64,000 bases of DNA from an uncultured Treponema sp. (lineage in GTDB: Bacteria; Spirochaetota; Spirochaetia; Treponematales; Treponemataceae): the NCBI GenBank assembly GCA_947167345.1, contig CAMVHR010000006.1, positions 26,209 to 90,208 of the forward strand, written 5' to 3'. The position numbers and the translations under genes were made by a program. A model generated the notes under the pieces. That model made no database searches and had not been told where the DNA came from. It saw only the letters and a program-made list of their open reading frames with translations. Positions 53,407 through 62,477 of the stretch are shown piece by piece (positions within the stretch are counted from its first letter, which is position 1; every line of letters starts with the position of its first letter).

Positions 53407-53979
53407 TTATTCTCCGCGTCCTAGTTTAAATGCTTTCTTGTTTACTTCAAGAAACTGTGGCTTTACGAGCTTTTCGATTGCGCTAAGCCACTTGTCTTCT
53501 GTAAAGTCCATATAGCGCGAAAGGCGTCCCATCAGTACGATGTTTACTGCTTTTGATGTTCCAGCCTGCTGTGCAAGCGTAAGACAGTCCAATGCATCTA
53601 CTTTTATGCCCTTTTCTTTCATGAGCTGATCAAGGTTTGTTGGGTATTCTGCCGCACCGGTGATTACCGGCATTGGATCTATCTGCTGTGTGTTTACTAC
53701 TATCTGTCCGTCTTTTTTTAAATAGTCAGCATAGCGTGCGGCTTCGAGCATTTCAAATGAAACTATAAAATCTGCTTCGCCTTTGTCTACGATTGGGGAA
53801 TAGACTTTTTCGCCGTAGCGTACATAAGTTACTACCGAGCCACCCCTCTGGCTCATTCCGTGAACTTCACTGACTTTTACGTCATAACCTGCATCAAGCA
53901 ATACCTGTCCGAGCGTCTTGGAGGCAAGAAGTGCTCCCTGACCGCCGACACCGACTATCAATATATTTGTTACACTCAT
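53407..53979 (-). CDS. iorB: Indolepyruvate oxidoreductase, beta subunit
   Basis: The gamma/beta-type subunit (190 aa) of the ferredoxin-dependent oxidoreductase, partner of IorA. The signature GVGGQGALLASKTLGQVLLD opens the protein, followed by SEVHGMSQRGGSVVTYVRYG. It heads the operon iorB-paaK-ACT-thioesterase. A TAGAAT box ends nine bases before the start and there is no Shine-Dalgarno site, matching the leaderless start of iorA, so both subunits may be expressed by the same rule. Confidence 0.93.
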   Translation of the reverse strand: MSVTNILIVGVGGQGALLASKTLGQVLLDAGYDVKVSEVHGMSQRGGSVVTYVRYGEKVYSPIVDKGEADFIVSFEMLEAARYADYLKKDGQIVVNTQQIDPMPVITGAAEYPTNLDQLMKEKGIKVDALDCLTLAQQAGTSKAVNIVLMGRLSRYMDFTEDKWLSAIEKLVKPQFLEVNKKAFKLGRGE

Positions 53980-53988
53980 TTGTAGAAC

Positions 53989-54018
53989 ATTCTAGCACGT
54001 ATAAAAACGGTTTTTCAA
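53989..54018 (-). promoter_or_regulatory. Promoter of the iorB operon
   Basis: Minus strand TTGAAA (54018-54013), 18 bases, TAGAAT (53994-53989), nine bases to ATG 53979. Confidence 0.55.
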
Positions 54019-54063
54019 GTCTTACTATTGGACAAGCATTTGAATGTGTAGAAAGAGAGGTAC

Positions 54064-54108
54064 TTGACTTTAAAATATAACATTGTTAAATTATCGTTGT
54101 TAGATAAT
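54064..54108 (+). promoter_or_regulatory. Promoter and likely operator of the tetR operon
   Basis: TTGACT (54064-54069) with a TAAATT box at 54087-54092. Two palindromes overlap it: TAACA-T-TGTTA (54078-54088) and ATTATC-7-GATAAT (54090-54108). Their placement across the -10 region fits autorepression by the TetR protein. A good GGAGG precedes the start, so this gene is not leaderless. Confidence 0.55.
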
Positions 54109-54121
54109 AAACGGAGGTAAA

Positions 54122-54718
54122 ATGAGGTCGGCAAATACAGAGATTGTTCCCCTCATCAAGGCGAAGACTCTTGAACTGCTCATGCAGAAAAATCCGGAGC
54201 AGATTGGCATGAGGGATATTGCTGCTGTGTGTGGAATTACAGCAACGTCAATCTATCATTATTACAAGGATAAGGATAAGCTTTTTCAGGCAATAAGTCT
54301 TGACTGCTTGAAAAGCCTTAATGAGAGAATCGAAAAAAGCATCATGCAGAGTGAATCAACCGTGGAGCAGATAATCTTGTCAATAAGGACATTTCGTGAC
54401 TGGTGTTTTGAAAATCCGCGGAAGGCCCTTCTTGTAATGCAGGGCATAAAGAGTGCTGATGATGCGGAGCCAGAGCTGATTGAAGAATACTATGTCTGCA
54501 ACAGGACGGGAGAAAAGCTTTTGCAAAAAGCTGTTGAAGAAGGGCGTGCTCAATCAGAAAATTCCAGGCTTGATGTAGGGGTTCTTGTATCGGGGCTTTG
54601 GGGGTGCATTGAAGCCGTACTTCTAAAAAAAAGTGATGCCGAATACTGGAACGATGGCACTGCCTATACTGACAGATACATTGATTTATGGTGTAAAAAC
54701 ATATTTTTGGAGGACTAA
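54122..54718 (+). CDS. TetR-family transcriptional regulator
   Basis: A 198-residue regulator with the TetR DNA-binding domain at residues about 10-55 (RDIAAVCGITATSIYHYYKD) and a helical ligand domain of unknown specificity. It heads a plus-strand operon with the DUF2271-like, flavin reductase and perhaps acyltransferase genes, and is divergent from the iorB operon 142 bases away, so either may be a target. Palindromes in its own promoter suggest autorepression. Confidence 0.9.
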   Translation: MRSANTEIVPLIKAKTLELLMQKNPEQIGMRDIAAVCGITATSIYHYYKDKDKLFQAISLDCLKSLNERIEKSIMQSESTVEQIILSIRTFRDWCFENPRKALLVMQGIKSADDAEPELIEEYYVCNRTGEKLLQKAVEEGRAQSENSRLDVGVLVSGLWGCIEAVLLKKSDAEYWNDGTAYTDRYIDLWCKNIFLED

Positions 54719-54722
54719 CGAG

Positions 54723-55361
54723 ATGAGTATTTACAATATAAAAAGAACTGTTTTTTGTATTCTTGCAGCATTATTTTGTGCTGCATTGCCTGCAGAAGGT
54801 GTTGGAACTAAAATTGCAATTAAAATAGAAGCTGGTGAAAGCTGGAATAAAAAGCAGCAACCTCAGATGGCATTCTGGATTGTAGAATCTGGCTCTGTGC
54901 ATACAGTTTATGTTACAGAACGTGCTTCAAAAAAAAGATGGCGTTTTGGTCCTAAGGAGGGTAGACCGGAATCTCTTCCTGTGTGGTATCATGCAGCTGG
55001 AAATGAAAGTGGCAATGAGCTTGATGCTGTAACGTCTGCAACTCCTGGCAAAGGTCTTGTCTTTTCCGCTGTTACACACGGAAAGTCTTGTATGCTTTTT
55101 GCAGAAATAAACGTAAGTTTTGATTATAATGATTTTTATACAAAAAAGACTTCTGGTGTTAACGGACAGCCTTCTGTTATTTATGCCGCAGAGATTCCCG
55201 AAAACTTTACAGCTGGAGATGAAATTGAACTAAAATTCATTGGCTGTGGCAGCGTGGATGGTTCTAACGGTAACATTGAAAAAGTTAATTCATCTGAGAT
55301 GCCATCGGCGATGACAACGGCCTTGTCAATCGTAAAAAAGATTTCGGTGGTGGCAAGATGA
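54723..55361 (+). CDS. Secreted DUF2271-like protein
   Basis: A 212-residue exported protein with signal peptide (RTVFCILAALFCAALPAEG). The pattern QMAFWIVESGSVHTVYVTER, LPVWYH and DAVTSATPGKG matches the periplasmic DUF2271 family, in which the 'D-VSGATP' phrase is conserved; function is unknown. An in-frame ATG 30 codons upstream lies inside tetR and would spoil the signal peptide. It overlaps the flavin reductase gene by four bases, which suggests a joint redox role. Confidence 0.7.
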   Translation: MSIYNIKRTVFCILAALFCAALPAEGVGTKIAIKIEAGESWNKKQQPQMAFWIVESGSVHTVYVTERASKKRWRFGPKEGRPESLPVWYHAAGNESGNELDAVTSATPGKGLVFSAVTHGKSCMLFAEINVSFDYNDFYTKKTSGVNGQPSVIYAAEIPENFTAGDEIELKFIGCGSVDGSNGNIEKVNSSEMPSAMTTALSIVKKISVVAR

Positions 55362-55924
55362 ACGTTGTCATATTAAACGGGTCTCCTCGTAAAGCTGGCA
55401 AGGTATCGCAGATGCTTCATCTGATAGAAGATGATGCTGTATCTAAAAAAGCTGGAACTGTACAGTTCTTTAATGTAAATGAACTCTCATTCAAATCGTG
55501 TACTGGATGCATGAAGTGCAGAAACTCTGGCAGCTGCGTCCTTCCTGAAGATGATGCTCATGCTGTGGCACGTGCTGTAAAGGATTGCGATGTCATTGTT
55601 GTAGGCACTCCTGTCTACTGGGCTAACATGAGCGGAGAGTTAAAGAGTCTGTTTGACAGGCTTGTAGGTGTCTTGATGGGGGAAAGTCCAATGGGAATTC
55701 CTAAACCGTTACACAAAGGCAAAAAGGCTCTTGTTGTAACTGCATGTACAACGCCGTTCCCATTTAATATTTTATGCGCACAGTCTACAAAGGCTGTTGC
55801 TTCTGTAAAAGAGATTCTCGTGTCTTCTGGATTCAAAATAAAACGTACTATAGTTGTTGCCGGAACAAAACAGAAGAATGAATTGCCGGAACATATACGA
55901 AAAAAACTCAAGCTAAAGTGCTAA
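55358..55924 (+). CDS. NAD(P)H-dependent FMN reductase/flavodoxin-like protein
   Basis: A 188-residue flavoprotein with the FMN-binding loop LNGSPRKAGKVSQML at the N-terminus and the family's cysteine-rich segment CTGCMKCRNSGSCVLPEDD near residues 48-66, then VVGTPVYWANMSGELKSLFD. Members reduce quinones, nitro compounds or iron-sulfur flavoproteins; the substrate is unknown. Translationally coupled to the preceding secreted protein. Confidence 0.9.
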   Translation: MNVVILNGSPRKAGKVSQMLHLIEDDAVSKKAGTVQFFNVNELSFKSCTGCMKCRNSGSCVLPEDDAHAVARAVKDCDVIVVGTPVYWANMSGELKSLFDRLVGVLMGESPMGIPKPLHKGKKALVVTACTTPFPFNILCAQSTKAVASVKEILVSSGFKIKRTIVVAGTKQKNELPEHIRKKLKLKC

Positions 55925-55960
55925 AGCTGTGTTATAATTTTTACATAAGGAAATTTCATT

Positions 55961-57211
55961 ATGTATTTAACTTATGTTGTTTATGCAGTTTTTATTGCGC
56001 TTTTTGTATGGGGCGGCAAGTTTGCTGGTTTTAAGAGTTCTAAGTTTCATGAAGATTCATCATCCCTTGCGGTTAGTAAAGCCCTTAGGGGAATAGCTGC
56101 CACAGGGGTAATCCTTCATCATATTTCACAGGAACAGGCGTTTCAGTCATGGGGTGGGGCAGGTAAGCCCGGCATAATAAGCCTCTTTGTCAATGCTGGT
56201 TACTTATTTGTTGCAGTATTTTTCTTTTGGTCCGGATTCGGGCTTATAAAAAGCTTGAATTCAAAAAATGACTATCTTAACGGATTCCTGAAGAAACGAG
56301 TTCTTAAGGTTCTGCTTATTCCTTTTTACGTAAATGTCATTCTTTATGCGATAGGACACTTGATAATCAAAACAAAAATGCCTGTCATGCAGTGGGTATG
56401 CAATTTTACGGGGCTTACGCTCATGAATGAATATGCATGGTATCCTGTTGTTGCCGCAGTTCTTTATACAGCATTTTACTTGCTGTTTAAAAACATAAAG
56501 AGTCGTCGCGTTTGTTTTGTGCTGATTGCACTTATAATTGTTTTGCAGGGGCTTTTATTTTGCGTGAGCGGCCACATGGCCTGGTGGGCTGGAAAGCCAA
56601 ACTGGTGGCTTTCTGGATCTGAATGGGCAAAGGCCAAGTGGTGGATGGGATTTAAAGTCTTCTGGTTTTCTGGTGAGTGGTGGGTAAATTCAAGTCCTGC
56701 ATTTTTTATAGGGCTTTTATTTGCTCAATACGAAGAGCAAATACGCAGCTGGTTTAAAAACTTTTACTGGGTAAAGCTTTTATTGCTTGTTGCAATAACT
56801 GTTGCTCTTTTTAAGCTTTCAATGTATGCTCAGGAGCACTTTGGATATTGGACTGAATTTAGCGGCAAAGGTCCAGGCATTGCCAATAAAATGCTTACAT
56901 ACATCATGCAGATTCCTCAGTCAATGAGTTTTGTAATCCTTCTTTTTGTCATAATGCTAAAATATCATGCTTCAAACCCTGTTACAAGGTTTATGGGGAA
57001 TTTGTCTTTAGAAACATACATGATGAACCTTATGGCTTTGTATATATGCCGCTTCATTCTGTATGATAATAAAAATGGTAGCATGATTCCTGTCTATAAA
57101 GCAGGATATTACAACGTGGCGCTTTTTATTGTCGCCGTGTTTGCTGTTTCAATTGTTCTGGCTCTCTTTTACAGATGGCTTAATTGTCTTGCACAAAAGG
57201 TTATAAAGTAA
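55961..57211 (+). CDS. Membrane acyltransferase 3 family protein
   Basis: A 416-residue inner-membrane protein with about ten helices. The family hallmark is the RGIAATGVILHHIS motif near residues 43-56, with the catalytic His. Such proteins acetylate sugars of surface glycans or lipids. A TATAAT at 55933-55938 and an AAGG site precede it, so it may have its own promoter in addition to read-through from the tetR operon. Its stop codon precedes the transporter start by 14 bases. Confidence 0.85.
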   Translation: MYLTYVVYAVFIALFVWGGKFAGFKSSKFHEDSSSLAVSKALRGIAATGVILHHISQEQAFQSWGGAGKPGIISLFVNAGYLFVAVFFFWSGFGLIKSLNSKNDYLNGFLKKRVLKVLLIPFYVNVILYAIGHLIIKTKMPVMQWVCNFTGLTLMNEYAWYPVVAAVLYTAFYLLFKNIKSRRVCFVLIALIIVLQGLLFCVSGHMAWWAGKPNWWLSGSEWAKAKWWMGFKVFWFSGEWWVNSSPAFFIGLLFAQYEEQIRSWFKNFYWVKLLLLVAITVALFKLSMYAQEHFGYWTEFSGKGPGIANKMLTYIMQIPQSMSFVILLFVIMLKYHASNPVTRFMGNLSLETYMMNLMALYICRFILYDNKNGSMIPVYKAGYYNVALFIVAVFAVSIVLALFYRWLNCLAQKVIK

Positions 57212-57225
57212 TAATCTTTGGCATT

Positions 57226-58149
57226 ATGAGTTTGACCGTTGCAAAACAGTTATTGACAATGCTTATTATTTGTTTGCTGGCATTCCTTTTTTCTAAAAGG
57301 AATAAATTCGGTGACAGGGAATCACAGTTTGTGAGCCGACTTCTGCTTTATTTTGTGAATCCCTGCCTTATCATAAATGCTTTTAATTTTTCTTTCAGCA
57401 TGGAAAAGCTTCAGCAGCTAGGATTTGTGATTGTACTCAGCTTTGCTGTTCATCTGCTTTTTACCGTTGTTGTCATGATTTTTCTTCGTGATGAAATAGA
57501 GCGCTTGGGGGTTATATTTACCAATAGCGGTTTTATTGGCATTCCTCTTATAAGGGGTGTGTTTGGTTCAACCGGAGTGTTCTATCTCATGGGCTATCTT
57601 GCAGTGTTTAACATCTATCTGTGGACATTTGGAGAATATAGAATGTCACACAAATTCAGCCTGAAAAAGATTATTACAAATCCGAATGTAATTGCCGTTA
57701 CGGTTGGAATTATTGTGTTCTGCCTTCCATTTAAGTTGCCTTCTGTTATTGCAAGTCCTTTAGGCTATATCAGTGATTTGAATACAGCTCTTTCCATGGT
57801 CCTGCTTGGAATGTTGTTTGCAAGCTATAAAAATGAAAGTGGATCTTCATATTCTGTAGGTGTAATCCGTGTTACTGCAATGCGTCTTGTTGTGTGTTCA
57901 GTAGTAACTGTGGCTTTGATTGTGATTGTCTGGAAAGTGTTTCAGTCAGTTCCAAATGTGCGTGAAATGCTGTTTGTTGTGCTGATTGCAAGTTTATGTC
58001 CTATTGGCATGAGCGTCTCATCTTTTGCCTGCATATTCGGCAGGGATGCTTCTTATGCAGGTCTTATGGTTACTGCAACTTCTGTAGGATGTGTTATAAC
58101 CATTCCTTTATTTGTAAAAGTTGCAGAACTGCTTATTCCGGGGCTGTAA
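57226..58149 (+). CDS. AEC (auxin efflux carrier) family transporter
   Basis: A 307-residue inner-membrane carrier with about ten helices, typical of bacterial AEC proteins (malate/organic anion permeases such as MdcF, MleP). The N-terminal VSRLLLYFVNPCLIINAFNF and C-terminal SLCPIGMSVSSFACIFGRDA are family patterns. The start at 57226 is chosen because the upstream in-frame ATG lies inside the acyltransferase gene. Substrate unknown. The last 17 bases overlap the end of the DEAD helicase gene on the other strand. Confidence 0.85.
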   Translation: MSLTVAKQLLTMLIICLLAFLFSKRNKFGDRESQFVSRLLLYFVNPCLIINAFNFSFSMEKLQQLGFVIVLSFAVHLLFTVVVMIFLRDEIERLGVIFTNSGFIGIPLIRGVFGSTGVFYLMGYLAVFNIYLWTFGEYRMSHKFSLKKIITNPNVIAVTVGIIVFCLPFKLPSVIASPLGYISDLNTALSMVLLGMLFASYKNESGSSYSVGVIRVTAMRLVVCSVVTVALIVIVWKVFQSVPNVREMLFVVLIASLCPIGMSVSSFACIFGRDASYAGLMVTATSVGCVITIPLFVKVAELLIPGL

Positions 58150-59275
58150 TTTTTCCTCCGTACAGGACTTTTGGATAGACTGTAAGCTTGAGTTTTTTTT
58201 CAAGAGCTGCATATCTGTTCATTTCTCTCTCATCACCGATTACGCAGTTTATGCCAGTCTTTCCTGCTCGTCCTGTACGCCCTGCACGGTGAATGAAAAA
58301 ATCTTCACTTTCAGGCAAATCCATCTGAACTACATGTGTAATGCCTTGAATGTCAAGCCCTCTTGAGGCAAGGTCTGTCGTTACAAGAATCGGTATTTTT
58401 CCTGCCTTAAACTGATCAAAAGCTGTCTTTCGGCTTTTTTTATCAGCTTTTGCACTAAGTCCTGCACAGTTTAGTTTTTTCCACTGGAGCTTTGACACTA
58501 TGTTGTCTATCTGATCGGAGCGGCTTGTAAAGACAATGAGTTTTTCAGGTTTCTCTGCATTGATGAATGCCCTGAGGGTGTCTATTTTGTCCCTGCGTTC
58601 TGCAAAAATTGCCCAGTGTGTAATTCTTTTTCTAAGAATGTCTTCTGCAGGCAGTTCTACCAGCTGAATATCATCTTTTTCCCGTGACTTCAACAATATC
58701 TTTTTTGTATAATTGCTTACTGTTGCAGAATTACCTATAAGCTGAATGTTTTTTGGCAGACGTTCTATAAGGCCTTCTGTTGCATCCCTTAGTTCCGGGC
58801 TTAAAAGTCTGTCGGCTTCGTCAAGTACAAGGGCTTCAATGCCTTCTGTCTTAAGCTTTTTCAAGTGTATAAGTTCAAGAATGCGGGCTGAACCGCCTAT
58901 TACAATGGCAGGCTTTTCTTTTAATGCCTCTATCTGTCGGCTGAGCGGTGCTCCACCGATGAGCAGAGTGCATTTTAAGTCAGAAATGAGCTTAATCTGA
59001 TTTCTAATCTGTGATGCAAGTTCTAGAGTAGGGGATGCTATAAGAAAATTAATATGTCGGTCAGGATTTTCTTGCTTTGAAAATTTCTGTATTAGTGGCA
59101 GAAGATACGCAAATGTTTTGCCTGTTCCTGTTTCGCTTTGAAAAAGAAGATGTGAACCTTCTGCAATGAGAGGAATTACTTTTTTTTGTACAGCAGTTGG
59201 TTCTGTAATGTTTATTGCGGAAAGTCTGTCCAAAAGAGGCTGTTCAATGCCTAATTGTGAAAAATCTGTTGTCAT
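58133..59275 (-). CDS. DEAD-box RNA helicase
   Basis: A 380-residue helicase. The Q motif region is IEQPLLDRLSAINITEPTAVQ, motif I is SETGTGKTFAYLLP, motif II reads DEAD in ALVLDEADRLLSP, motif III is NSATVS (SAT) and motif VI HRAGRTGRAG. No C-terminal extension, so it is a minimal core enzyme for RNA or ribosome remodelling. The start at 59275 is favoured by a TGCTATACT extended -10 box ending six bases before it. Divergent from the glycosyltransferase gene. Confidence 0.92.
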   Translation of the reverse strand: MTTDFSQLGIEQPLLDRLSAINITEPTAVQKKVIPLIAEGSHLLFQSETGTGKTFAYLLPLIQKFSKQENPDRHINFLIASPTLELASQIRNQIKLISDLKCTLLIGGAPLSRQIEALKEKPAIVIGGSARILELIHLKKLKTEGIEALVLDEADRLLSPELRDATEGLIERLPKNIQLIGNSATVSNYTKKILLKSREKDDIQLVELPAEDILRKRITHWAIFAERRDKIDTLRAFINAEKPEKLIVFTSRSDQIDNIVSKLQWKKLNCAGLSAKADKKSRKTAFDQFKAGKIPILVTTDLASRGLDIQGITHVVQMDLPESEDFFIHRAGRTGRAGKTGINCVIGDEREMNRYAALEKKLKLTVYPKVLYGGKITAPE

Positions 59276-59278
59276 GAA

Positions 59279-59315
59279 TCGAGTATAGCACATTTAGTGC
59301 GTTTTGTGATATACT
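59279..59315. promoter_or_regulatory. Back-to-back extended -10 promoters with a central palindrome
   Basis: Two TGNTATACT boxes point away from each other: minus strand 59287-59282 for the helicase and plus strand 59310-59315 for the glycosyltransferase. Between them lies GCAC-ATTTA-GTGC (59288-59300). Both start codons follow within nine bases. Confidence 0.6.
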
Positions 59316-59324
59316 TTGAGCACC

Positions 59325-60452
59325 ATGAAAGTTGGAATAGATACCTTTGGCTGTGATAACGGACGTTCCGGTTTGGGGGCGTATCTTATGTCTCTTGTGC
59401 CCGCTCTTCCTTTGGACAGTGGCATTCAGTTTGAATTATTCGGATCAGAAATTGACAGATATACATATAACGGAGACAAGAGCTTTAATTTCACAAGTGT
59501 AAATATTCCTGACAGCCTTGCTTTGGAGCGTCTGTGGCATGCTTTCAAGGTAAATTCCTTCGGTAAAAAAAGAAATTACGATGCAATCCTGTATCCTGCA
59601 GGTTCTCGCATTCTGCCTGTAAACTTTAAGATAAAGGGTGTTGCAGTTATTAATGACATTGTGAGCAATCTTTTTGAAAAGACTGATGATTCATGGTACC
59701 GCAAGCATATCCGTAAAGGTCTTTCAAAGGTTGACTGCATAATTGCAGCCAGTGAATATATTAGAAAAGATTTGGAAGAATCTGGAATTTCTTGTCCAAA
59801 CATACAGGTGATTCATAATGGAATTGATCACAGCCTATTCTATCCAGGAAGTTCAATAGTTACTACAGGTAACAGTGCTGTAGACATAAAGCCCTTTGCA
59901 ATAAAAAAGCCTTATCTGATCTATGCAAGCCGGATAGTAGACGACAGAAAAAAACATGTTGAGCTAATACGTGCCTTTACAATGTTTAAGGAAAAGACTC
60001 ATCTTCCACACAGGCTTGTCCTTGCAGGTAGTGAAGGGGAGTATGGTTCTATTGTGCATAAAGAAGCTGGCGCTTCAAGTGCTTCAAGCGACATTTTTAT
60101 TACTGGGTACTTTCCGCATGATCATTTTCCTGAGCTGTATCATAATGCAGATGCATGTATTTTTCCTTCTGTTACAGAGGGAGTAGGGCTTTCTGTAATG
60201 GAATCCATGGCATGTGGCTTGCCTGTAGCTTGTTCTTCGTCAGGTGCCCTTCGTGAAATTGCAGGCGACAATGCTTTGTATTTTAACAGTGATAATATAG
60301 AAGAATTTGCAGCTGCCATTGAGCGTGTTGTAACAGATTCTGAACTTCGTACACGGTTAAGTGATGGCGGCATTGCCTGTGTAAAAAAGTTTTCATGGCA
60401 GCAGACTGCGGAAAAAACTGTTGCACTTTTAAAGACAATTTGTGAAAAATAA
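59325..60452 (+). CDS. Glycosyltransferase family 4 (group 1)
   Basis: A 375-residue GT-B enzyme. The N-terminus opens KVGIDTFGCDNGRSGLGAYL, the nucleotide-sugar-binding half has YLIYASRIVDDRKKHVELIR and the conserved E-x7-E region in PSVTEGVGLSVMESMACGLP. It probably transfers a hexose to a cell-surface glycan or glycolipid. The start at 59325 is preferred to the TTG nine bases upstream. Monocistronic with a terminator after it. Confidence 0.9.
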   Translation: MKVGIDTFGCDNGRSGLGAYLMSLVPALPLDSGIQFELFGSEIDRYTYNGDKSFNFTSVNIPDSLALERLWHAFKVNSFGKKRNYDAILYPAGSRILPVNFKIKGVAVINDIVSNLFEKTDDSWYRKHIRKGLSKVDCIIAASEYIRKDLEESGISCPNIQVIHNGIDHSLFYPGSSIVTTGNSAVDIKPFAIKKPYLIYASRIVDDRKKHVELIRAFTMFKEKTHLPHRLVLAGSEGEYGSIVHKEAGASSASSDIFITGYFPHDHFPELYHNADACIFPSVTEGVGLSVMESMACGLPVACSSSGALREIAGDNALYFNSDNIEEFAAAIERVVTDSELRTRLSDGGIACVKKFSWQQTAEKTVALLKTICEK

Positions 60453-60486
60453 AAAGCCCGGTAAAATTATCTTTACCGAGCTTTTT
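60451..60486. terminator. Bidirectional terminator between glycosyltransferase and clpX
   Basis: AAAAAGCCCGGTAAA (60451-60465) pairs with TTTACCGAGCTTTTT (60472-60486) with one mismatch; A/T tails serve both strands. Confidence 0.85.
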
Positions 60487-60508
60487 GATATTTGATGTTT
60501 ATGCTTCT

Positions 60509-61771
60509 TTAAGCAGTCTTTTGATCTATCAAAAGGGATTCTGCAGACGGAATTGCCTTTTGATTTACGATATCCTTTGTAATCGTAAGCTTTTTCTTGC
60601 CTTTTACACTTGGAATTTCAAACATAATGTCAAGAAGAACTTTCTCAACAATGGATCTAAGTCCTCGCGCTCCTGTTTTGCTCTTGATTGCAATGTCGGC
60701 AATTTCTGCAATAGCCTCATCGTTGAATGTAAGGTCAACGTCATCAATTGCAAAACTTGTCTGGAACTGCTTTGTGATTGCGTTCTTTGGCTCTGTAAGA
60801 ATGCGCAGCAAGTCGTCCCTGTCAAGTTCTTTGAGTGCGCATGTAATTGGCAGACGACCAATCAACTCTGGAATGATTCCAAATTTTACAAGGTCATCTG
60901 ATGTAACCTGGTTCAAAAGTTCCATGCTTGATTCTTCACTACGGTGAGTTCCTGTTGCACCGAATCCGATTGAAGAAGAAGAAAGTCGCTGTTCAATGAT
61001 TTTATCGAGACCTACAAATGCACCGCCACAGATGAACAGGATGTTTGTGGTGTCAATGTCTATCATTTCCTGATTAGGGTGCTTTCTGCCGCCCTGTGGA
61101 GGAACTGAAGCATGTGTACCTTCAAGAATCTTGAGCAATGCCTGCTGAACACCTTCACCGCTGACATCCCTTGTTATTGATGTGTTTTCTCCCTTGCGGC
61201 CAATTTTGTCGATTTCATCAATAAAAATTATGCCACGCTCTGCTGCACTGACATCTCCGTCTGCTGCATTGATAAGCTTAAGCAATACATTTTCTACATC
61301 TTCACCAACATAGCCGGCTTCTGTAAGTGTTGTTGCATCTGCAATGGCAAAAGGAACTTTCAGTTTTTGTGCAAGAGTCTTTGCAAGAAGTGTTTTTCCA
61401 CTTCCTGTTGGACCCAGCAGAAGGACATTTGATTTTTCGAGCTTTATGTTGTCCTTATCCTGTCCAGAAGCCCTGAACGACAACTGCTTGTAATGGTTGT
61501 ATACAGCAACTGAAAGAACTTTTTTTGCATGATCCTGACCAACTACATACTGATCAAGATATTCTTTGAATTCCTTTGGAGATGGTACATCTTCCATGTT
61601 AATAGGTGTAAGCGAATGTCTTTCGTCGTTTAATACTGTCTGACATGCGGCTACACAGTTTTCACATATATAAACTTCAGAGGATGGTGATTTTACAACA
61701 CGCCTGTTTGCATCAGCAGGACGACCGCAGAATGCACAAAACTGCTGCTCGCTTTTTCCAAATCCGCGCAT
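60509..61771 (-). CDS. clpX: ATP-dependent protease unfoldase ClpX
   Basis: The AAA+ unfoldase (420 aa) that feeds tagged proteins to ClpP. The N-terminal zinc-binding domain has CAFCGRPAD and CENCVAAC; Walker A is [14 protein letters not shown] near residue 120, Walker [11 protein letters not shown], sensor [13 protein letters not shown] and pore loop GYVGEDVE. Last gene of tig-clpP-clpX; GGAGA site, two bases after clpP. Confidence 0.97.
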   Translation of the reverse strand: MRGFGKSEQQFCAFCGRPADANRRVVKSPSSEVYICENCVAACQTVLNDERHSLTPINMEDVPSPKEFKEYLDQYVVGQDHAKKVLSVAVYNHYKQLSFRASGQDKDNIKLEKSNVLLLGPTGSGKTLLAKTLAQKLKVPFAIADATTLTEAGYVGEDVENVLLKLINAADGDVSAAERGIIFIDEIDKIGRKGENTSITRDVSGEGVQQALLKILEGTHASVPPQGGRKHPNQEMIDIDTTNILFICGGAFVGLDKIIEQRLSSSSIGFGATGTHRSEESSMELLNQVTSDDLVKFGIIPELIGRLPITCALKELDRDDLLRILTEPKNAITKQFQTSFAIDDVDLTFNDEAIAEIADIAIKSKTGARGLRSIVEKVLLDIMFEIPSVKGKKKLTITKDIVNQKAIPSAESLLIDQKTA

Positions 61772-61773
61772 GT

Positions 61774-62385
61774 TTATTTATCTCCCTTTTTTGCACTGAC
61801 CATGATATGATCTACTATGCCGTAAGCTTTTGCTTCTTCGGCCGACATATAAAAGTCACGTTCCATATCCTTTGCTACATCTTCTTCGCTTTTTCCTGTC
61901 TGCTCAGAAAAGTATTTTATGGAAAGTTTCTTTAACCTGATAATTTCCTTTGCCTGAATTGCAATGTCGCTTTCCTGTCCCTGAGCTCCACCCCAAGGCT
62001 GGTGAATCATTACTCGGCTAGAAGGCAGTGCGTAGCGTTTTCCAACTGTACCGCCTGCAAGAAGAATTGCCCCCATGCTTGCTGCCTGACCCATACAGAT
62101 TGTCTGAACATCGCATTTTACATACTGCATTGTATCATAAATAGCAAGACCTGCTGTTACAGAACCTCCCGGGCTGTTGATGTACATGTTTATGTCTTTG
62201 TCAGGGTTTTCGCTTTCAAGGTATAATAGTTGTGCAACAACCAAATCTGCATTTTCATCCCGTATCTCACCGTCAACAAAAATAATGCGGTCACGCAAAA
62301 GACGTGAATACAAATCATACATTCTTTCGCCATTGCCACTTCGTTCAATAATATGAGGAACGAGTGCATTCATATATTCGTTCAT
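61774..62385 (-). CDS. clpP: ATP-dependent protease proteolytic subunit ClpP
   Basis: A 203-residue serine protease subunit. The catalytic Ser lies in [11 protein letters not shown] near residue 101 and His in MIHQPWGG near 126; the propeptide is short ([15 protein letters not shown]). The start at 62385 has GGAG seven bases upstream; an in-frame ATG 20 codons upstream would add a poorly conserved extension. Between tig and clpX in the conserved order. Confidence 0.96.
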   Translation of the reverse strand: MNEYMNALVPHIIERSGNGERMYDLYSRLLRDRIIFVDGEIRDENADLVVAQLLYLESENPDKDINMYINSPGGSVTAGLAIYDTMQYVKCDVQTICMGQAASMGAILLAGGTVGKRYALPSSRVMIHQPWGGAQGQESDIAIQAKEIIRLKKLSIKYFSEQTGKSEEDVAKDMERDFYMSAEEAKAYGIVDHIMVSAKKGDK

Positions 62386-62477
62386 TCGTAACTCCACTTG
62401 TATATAATGTAAACAAAAAAACGGAATGTGGCAAGGGTGCAACATTCCGTTTCAATTGTCATGGTATTGGAATTTTA

